From Candidatus Zixiibacteriota bacterium (GTDB lineage: Bacteria; Zixibacteria; MSB-5A5; JAABVY01), in assembly GCA_011777135.1 (NCBI GenBank), contig JAABVY010000262.1, positions 15,876 to 26,317 on the forward strand: 10,442 nt of DNA. The letters run 5' to 3'. Positions 6,620 to 10,442 of this stretch are shown piece after piece; the first letter of the stretch is position 1, and each line of letters opens with the position of its first letter. The notes beneath the pieces are model-generated. The model did not search any database, was not told where the DNA came from, and saw nothing but the letters and a program-made list of their open reading frames with translations. The translations under genes and the position numbers were made by a program.

Positions 6620-7324
6620 CTATGATGAGGCCTTGAATTCGTCATATGCCTTGCGAAGCATCTGCACATCCGCCCATGTCTCCCGCTTATATTGCGGAAA
6701 ACGCAAGAGAGCGGCAGGATGATAAGTAACCACCATCACCTTACGATCGTTCCAATCATGAAAATCTCCCCGCAGTTTTCCCAGGGGAAGCTTAGTATCC
6801 AGAAGCGCCTGGGCCGCAATCCGCCCCAGACAGCAAATAAATCGCGGATTTATCATCTCGATCTGCTTGAGAAGATAGGGCAGGCAAGTCTCCATTTCTG
6901 ACGGTTCCGGATCGCGGTTATTGGGTGGACGGCATTTGACGATGTTGGCGATATATACTTCGGAACGTTCAAAATTTATAGCTGCCAGGATCTTATCCAG
7001 AAGCTTACCCGCACGTCCCACAAACGGCTCTCCCTGCAGATCTTCCTCGCGACCGGGACCTTCACCGATGAAGATAATATCGGTATCAGGATTTCCCACG
7101 CCGAATACAAATTTTGTGCGGCCTTTGTGCAATGGGCATTTAGTGCATTCGTTTATATCATTCTCAAACTCTTCTAAATTCTCATAGTCTTTCACAGGCT
7201 CAGGCATCCTTTCCAGATTTTCCCTTGGAATCATAATTTCGGTCTCCCCCAGTTCCAGCTTTTGCCGAAGAGCCTTTCTGGTCATTTCAAACAGGGCTGC
7301 AACTGGATTAGTGGACTCAGTCAT
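6620..7324 (-). CDS. Type-4 (Fe-S) uracil-DNA glycosylase
   Basis: This 234-residue enzyme excises uracil from DNA, starting base excision repair of deaminated cytosine. It is recognised as the family-4 (UdgA-like) class. Four cysteines for the 4Fe-4S cluster are present: Cys60 and Cys63 (CTKC), Cys131 (IVKCRPPNNRDP) and Cys147. The uracil-binding motif GEGPGREEDLQGEPFVGRAG covers 87-106, and motif HPAALLR begins at His202. The KRRIH-type loop of the UdgX relatives is absent, arguing against UdgX. About 55 residues precede the first cysteine, a charged and variable N-terminal extension that is common in this family. The ATG directly abuts the coaBC stop (TAAATG) with AAGGA about eleven bases upstream, so the two are probably translated together. 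A promoter-like element follows, so dnaB may be transcribed separately. The class is very well supported. Confidence 0.95.
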   Translation of the reverse strand: MTESTNPVAALFEMTRKALRQKLELGETEIMIPRENLERMPEPVKDYENLEEFENDINECTKCPLHKGRTKFVFGVGNPDTDIIFIGEGPGREEDLQGEPFVGRAGKLLDKILAAINFERSEVYIANIVKCRPPNNRDPEPSEMETCLPYLLKQIEMINPRFICCLGRIAAQALLDTKLPLGKLRGDFHDWNDRKVMVVTYHPAALLRFPQYKRETWADVQMLRKAYDEFKASS

Positions 7325-8533
7325 TTAATTATTTTCCTTTTTGATGAATCTGAGGGAATACTCTATTATTTTATCTGCAATTTCCGCTTTTGAGGCAAGG
7401 GGCAGGTCCTCGATCTTCCCATTTCTGTCAATTATTGTAACCTTGTTTGTATCCACTCCAAAGCCAGAACCTTCGGCGCCGAGGTCATTCAGCACGATCA
7501 TATCCAGGTTTTTCTTTTTGAGCTTTTCCTTTGCATTTTCAAACGCGTTATCTGTCTCCATCGAGAACCCGACTAGAACCTGCTCCTTCTTTTCCTGCGC
7601 CAGAGTTTGTAGAATATCAATCTGAGGTTTAAAGACCAGGCTGATATTTTCAGCGGATTTTTTAATTTTGTGCTCTGATTTTTCCACAGGCACATAATCG
7701 GAAACTGCGGCGACCATGTAGAGAATATCTGTCTGGCCAAAATGCTCTTTGATGCGATCAAACATCTCCTCGCCGGATTTGACCTTAATAAGTTCCACCC
7801 CCGAGGGCGCTGAAAGCCCGGCCGGCCCTGAAATCAGCACCACCTCTGCGCCGCGGCTCTTAGCCTTTTGGGCCATCGCATATCCCATTTTTCCGGATGA
7901 TGGGTTGGAGACATACCTGACAGCATCAATATGCTCCACAGTCGGCCCGGCTGTAACCAGGACTTTCAAATCATGCATGTCGAGCGTCTGCCCGAAGTGG
8001 TTTACCACTTCCTCCAGAATCTCGTCGGGATCGGGCAGCCGCCCCACACCGTAAGTCCTGCAGGCCATCTCGCCGATAGTGGGATCGAGGAATTTATAGC
8101 CCAAATTAACAAGTTTTTTCATATTCTCCTGCACCACCGGATTGGTATACATCTGAGTATTCATGGCGGGAGCTATCATAACCGGTGACTGGGCCGCCAT
8201 TACTACGGTTGAAAGAAGGTCATCGGCTATGCCGGAGGCGATTTTACCGATAATGTTGCCGGTGGCCGGTGCGATCAAGATCAGATCGGCCCATTCGGCC
8301 AGGGATATATGGTGCGTCGCATAATAGCCTGTTTTGGGGAAAAGCTCCGAATTTACGGGATTTTCAGATAGTGTTTCCAAGGTCAGGGGAGTTATAAATT
8401 GTTTCGCAGAGCTGGTCATTAAGACCTTGACCTCGGCTCCCTCCTTTTTGAGTAATCTAACTAGGAATGCGGCTTTATAAGCGGCGATACAGCCTGTAAT
8501 GCCAAGAACGATTTTTTTATTGGTAAGTCTCAC
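7325..8533 (-). CDS. coaBC: Bifunctional CoaBC: phosphopantothenoylcysteine synthetase/decarboxylase
   Basis: CoaBC couples 4'-phosphopantothenate to cysteine and then decarboxylates the product to 4'-phosphopantetheine, in coenzyme A synthesis. The N-terminal flavin-dependent CoaC domain (1 to about 185) has GCIAAYK (14-20), His75, the PAMN motif with Asn125 and the catalytic Cys158. The CoaB domain (about 188-395) has VTAGPT, the SNPSSGKMG segment with Asn210, AAVSDY and Lys289 within KIKK. These positions coincide with E. coli CoaBC numbering. One oddity is Arg159 directly after the catalytic cysteine, where glycine is usual (ACG). The length of 402 is normal. The start is GTG without an obvious Shine-Dalgarno, 21 bases after the DUF494 gene; it places GITGCIAAYK at the expected distance. 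The uracil-DNA glycosylase follows with no gap. Confidence 0.96.
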   Translation of the reverse strand: MRLTNKKIVLGITGCIAAYKAAFLVRLLKKEGAEVKVLMTSSAKQFITPLTLETLSENPVNSELFPKTGYYATHHISLAEWADLILIAPATGNIIGKIASGIADDLLSTVVMAAQSPVMIAPAMNTQMYTNPVVQENMKKLVNLGYKFLDPTIGEMACRTYGVGRLPDPDEILEEVVNHFGQTLDMHDLKVLVTAGPTVEHIDAVRYVSNPSSGKMGYAMAQKAKSRGAEVVLISGPAGLSAPSGVELIKVKSGEEMFDRIKEHFGQTDILYMVAAVSDYVPVEKSEHKIKKSAENISLVFKPQIDILQTLAQEKKEQVLVGFSMETDNAFENAKEKLKKKNLDMIVLNDLGAEGSGFGVDTNKVTIIDRNGKIEDLPLASKAEIADKIIEYSLRFIKKENN

Positions 8534-8554
8534 CGGGGAATCTATAGAAAAAGT

Positions 8555-9022
8555 TTAATGAACCGTCTCTTCGCCGGACATATTGAACCAGTTTAAGTCC
8601 CAGTTCCGGTTGATTCCGCCGAAAATGATGGATGAGGCTATGATCTTCAGAGTTCTCACATCGACAATCGTGGGCTCCAGAAGATTGGTTCTGTCTATAA
8701 TAGCCTCGAACTGCTCCGCGGTCAGAAGGCCCAATTCGTGCAGCTGAATCAAAAAACCGCGTGCCTCGGTGGTAAAAATCTGTTTCTCAGCCTCGGAGAA
8801 TACACGGGGCGGCATTTGTTTCCGCTCACTTTTCATCAGTTCCTCCATTCCCCGAGTCTGGACTTCCTCCAGAAACCAGCCGTAGGCAGACGAAATTTCA
8901 TTTTCAGAAAAACCCATATTTTTAAGCGATTGGGATAAATCGTCGAGGTGCAAAAGCGCACCATTGTTGTTTTTCATGTGTTGTACGAGATAAAACACAA
9001 TCTCAAGAATTCTCTCGCCCAA
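8555..9022 (-). CDS. smg: Smg/DUF494 family protein
   Basis: This 155-residue protein resembles Smg of E. coli (157 residues, DUF494), whose biochemical role is not established. The similarity runs along the length. An N-terminal ILEIVFYLVQH matches the Smg opening, followed by an acidic LDDLSQSLKNMGFSENEISSAYGWFLEEV segment. Then come a central RVFSEAEKQIFTTEARGFLIQLHELGLLTAEQFEAIIDR region and a C-terminal stretch ending in a family-like VH. The start is TTG, supported by GGGAGG six bases upstream; the first downstream ATG (residue 17) would remove the conserved opening helix. In gammaproteobacteria smg sits by dprA and topA; here it lies between purH and coaBC, 21 bases before coaBC. No catalytic motif, signal peptide or membrane segment is seen. 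The family is likely; the symbol rests on that resemblance. Confidence 0.85.
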   Translation of the reverse strand: MGERILEIVFYLVQHMKNNNGALLHLDDLSQSLKNMGFSENEISSAYGWFLEEVQTRGMEELMKSERKQMPPRVFSEAEKQIFTTEARGFLIQLHELGLLTAEQFEAIIDRTNLLEPTIVDVRTLKIIASSIIFGGINRNWDLNWFNMSGEETVH

Positions 9023-9028
9023 TCTTAT

Positions 9029-9034
9029 CCTCCC
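9029..9034 (-). promoter_or_regulatory. Ribosome binding site that fixes the TTG start of smg/DUF494
   Basis: The minus strand reads GGGAGG, ATAAGA, TTG. Strong complementarity to the 16S rRNA tail at ideal spacing makes the TTG at 9022-9020 the best start. Confidence 0.75.
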
Positions 9035-9087
9035 GATTTATGTCGAAATGTAAGGATGTAAAAAGCACAAATCAAGCTAAAAAGCAA

Positions 9088-10442
9088 TTAATGCTTAAAA
9101 TGCCTGATTCCTGTGAAAACCATCGCGATTTCATGCTCATTTGCGGCCTGGATCGCCTCCTCATCACGTTTTGAACCGCCGGGCTGAATGATCGCCTTGA
9201 CCCCGGCCTTGGCCGCAGCATCAACGCCGTCGCGCATGGGGAAGAACGCGTCGGATGCCAGACAGCTTCCTCTTGCCCGCTCTTTGGCTTTCATAGTTGC
9301 CAGAACAGCGGCATCTACACGAGAGGTCTGACCGCATCCTACTCCGACTGTCTGCTTGCCCTGCACTAACAATATCGCATTCGATTTGATATGCTTCACA
9401 ACCTTAAACGCAAATAATAACGATTCAATTTGATCTTCTGTAGGCTGTACCTCTGTAACGATTTTCAGGTCCTCTTTTTTGACCTCATGGAGGTCAGGAT
9501 CCATAGCCAGTAGTCCACCCTTTATGAAGCTGTACTGCAAGAACTTACCGGGATAACCTTTCAGAATCTGGGGCAGGCGAAGGATTCTTCGAGCTTTCTT
9601 CTTTTTCATTTTCTCCACCACACCCTCGTCATAATCCGGCGCAAGTATACACTCTACAAACTGAGTCTCATGCAGGCGCAGCGCGGTATCCATATCAACC
9701 GGCTTATTGAGCCCTATTATTGAGCCATAAGCGGAAATTGGGTCAGCATCCAGTGCCAGCCTGTATGCCTCCTCCAGACTATCCGCTTCTGCCGCGCCGC
9801 AGGGATTCTGGTGCTTGACCACAACAGCGAACGGCTTCTGGAAATCCATGACCATAGACAAGACCGCCTCGAGGTCGGTATAGTTATTGTATGACAAAGC
9901 TTTACCGGAGAGAACCTCCGCTTTCGTCAATGATGGCAGGGTCGTGCCGGGATCTTTATAGAGAGCCGCCTTCTGGTGCGGATTTTCACCGTAACGAAGG
10001 TCGTTGACTTTGGCTACATTGATATTTATTGAGGCGGGGAAATCCCCCTCGCTTTCGGTTTCGCCCATGCAATTGAAGTAATTCGAGATGGCATTATCAT
10101 ACTGTGATACGCGGCAGAATGCCTGACGGGCCAGGTTTTGACGTGTCCTGAAGGATATAGACCCTGTATTTTCCTCCAATTCATCCATAATATTGGCATA
10201 TTGGGACGGATCAGTTACGATTGCTACGTACCGATAGGCCTTGGCGGCCGCCCGAAGCATGGTGGGTCCGCCTATATCGATATTTTCGATTATTTCTTCC
10301 TCGGAAACCCCTTTCTTCTGAACTGTCTGCTCGAAAGGGTAGAGGTTCAGGATGACCATATCAATTGCTTTATAGTTTTGTTCCTTCATCTCTTTGAGAT
10401 GATCCTCATCATCCCGTTTATGCAGAAGTCCGGCGTGCACCG
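9088..10442 (-). CDS. purH: Bifunctional PurH (AICAR formyltransferase / IMP cyclohydrolase), N-terminus beyond window
   Basis: PurH performs the last two steps of IMP synthesis. About 450 C-terminal residues are present; roughly the first 65 lie past the right edge, and the GTG at 10440 is an internal valine codon. The cyclohydrolase part shows NLYPF, the ENIDIGG stretch and RAAAK, which hold the equivalents of human ATIC Tyr104, Asp125 and Lys137. The residue after that lysine is Ala instead of the usual Asn. The formyltransferase part has LRYGENPHQ, LSYNNYTDLEA and the catalytic KHQNPCG (Lys-His pair). Next comes DPISAYGSIIGLN, where SAFGGI is more common. It then has GVGCGQTSRVDA, ASDAFFPMRDG, IIQPGGSKRDEE and the usual C-terminus FTGIRHFKH. 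No frame break is seen. DUF494 follows after 65 bases with no strong promoter or terminator. Identity is certain; the variant residues could mark a lineage. Confidence 0.96.
   Translation of the reverse strand, partial: VHAGLLHKRDDEDHLKEMKEQNYKAIDMVILNLYPFEQTVQKKGVSEEEIIENIDIGGPTMLRAAAKAYRYVAIVTDPSQYANIMDELEENTGSISFRTRQNLARQAFCRVSQYDNAISNYFNCMGETESEGDFPASININVAKVNDLRYGENPHQKAALYKDPGTTLPSLTKAEVLSGKALSYNNYTDLEAVLSMVMDFQKPFAVVVKHQNPCGAAEADSLEEAYRLALDADPISAYGSIIGLNKPVDMDTALRLHETQFVECILAPDYDEGVVEKMKKKKARRILRLPQILKGYPGKFLQYSFIKGGLLAMDPDLHEVKKEDLKIVTEVQPTEDQIESLLFAFKVVKHIKSNAILLVQGKQTVGVGCGQTSRVDAAVLATMKAKERARGSCLASDAFFPMRDGVDAAAKAGVKAIIQPGGSKRDEEAIQAANEHEIAMVFTGIRHFKH

Noticed and set aside
6590..6635. 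Terminator-like GGGGCTTTTT after the uracil-DNA glycosylase, pairing with AAGGCCTC upstream
   Set aside because: The stem needs a bulge and a wobble pair around a loop of nearly 30 bases, and one arm lies inside the coding region; not a convincing terminator.
9047..9075. Promoter TTGATT-17-TACATT before the DUF494 gene
   Set aside because: Both hexamers match only four of six consensus positions in an AT-rich gap; readthrough from purH explains expression equally well.
9052..9087. Direct repeat of GCTTTTTA after purH
   Set aside because: Two copies of an eight-base AT-rich word in a 65-nt gap can occur by chance, and no further structure supports a repeat element.
9080..9098. Hairpin AAGCA/TGCTT followed by TTT over the purH stop codon, as a terminator
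   Set aside because: The stem has only five AT-rich pairs and the T run is part of a generally AT-rich gap; too weak to call.

Overview
This window is chromosomal housekeeping DNA from a bacterium. All eleven genes are on the minus strand, so they are read from the right edge towards the left, and they are tightly packed with almost no spare sequence. The organism is probably Gram-negative: it has the inner-membrane core of an Mla/Ttg2-type lipid transporter (mlaE, mlaF) and a flavoredoxin-like flavin reductase. The gene order resembles neither Enterobacteria nor Bacilli. An uncultured or deep-branching Gram-negative lineage (for example of the FCB type) is possible, but that is a weak inference. 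I see no transposon, phage, CRISPR, tRNA or rRNA.

Layout in transcription order. Right block: the 3' part of purH (purine synthesis, cut by the window edge), a Smg/DUF494 gene with a TTG start and a strong ribosome binding site, coaBC (coenzyme A synthesis) and a type-4 Fe-S uracil-DNA glycosylase whose ATG directly follows the coaBC stop. Middle block: a promoter-like sequence, then dnaB (replicative helicase), mlaE and mlaF, with 3-nt gaps between the genes. The dnaB reading frame is broken by one apparent extra base in the linker between its two domains, although all helicase motifs are intact on either side. Left block: a 113-nt gap holding a 46-bp imperfect palindrome and an extended -10 element, then radA (recombination and repair), a flavin reductase and tgt (queuosine tRNA modification); the last two overlap as TGATG. 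After an 84-nt gap with promoter-like elements comes yajC (Sec translocase accessory). The window ends just beyond yajC, where secD would often lie.

Genes of related function are mixed rather than forming one pathway. Genome maintenance is represented by udg, dnaB and radA, cofactor and nucleotide synthesis by purH and coaBC, the cell envelope by mlaEF and yajC, and tRNA modification by tgt. I found no convincing undescribed multi-gene system. The items most worth a second look are the dnaB frameshift, the palindrome between mlaF and radA, and the mlaEF pair with no MCE (mlaD) gene beside it.
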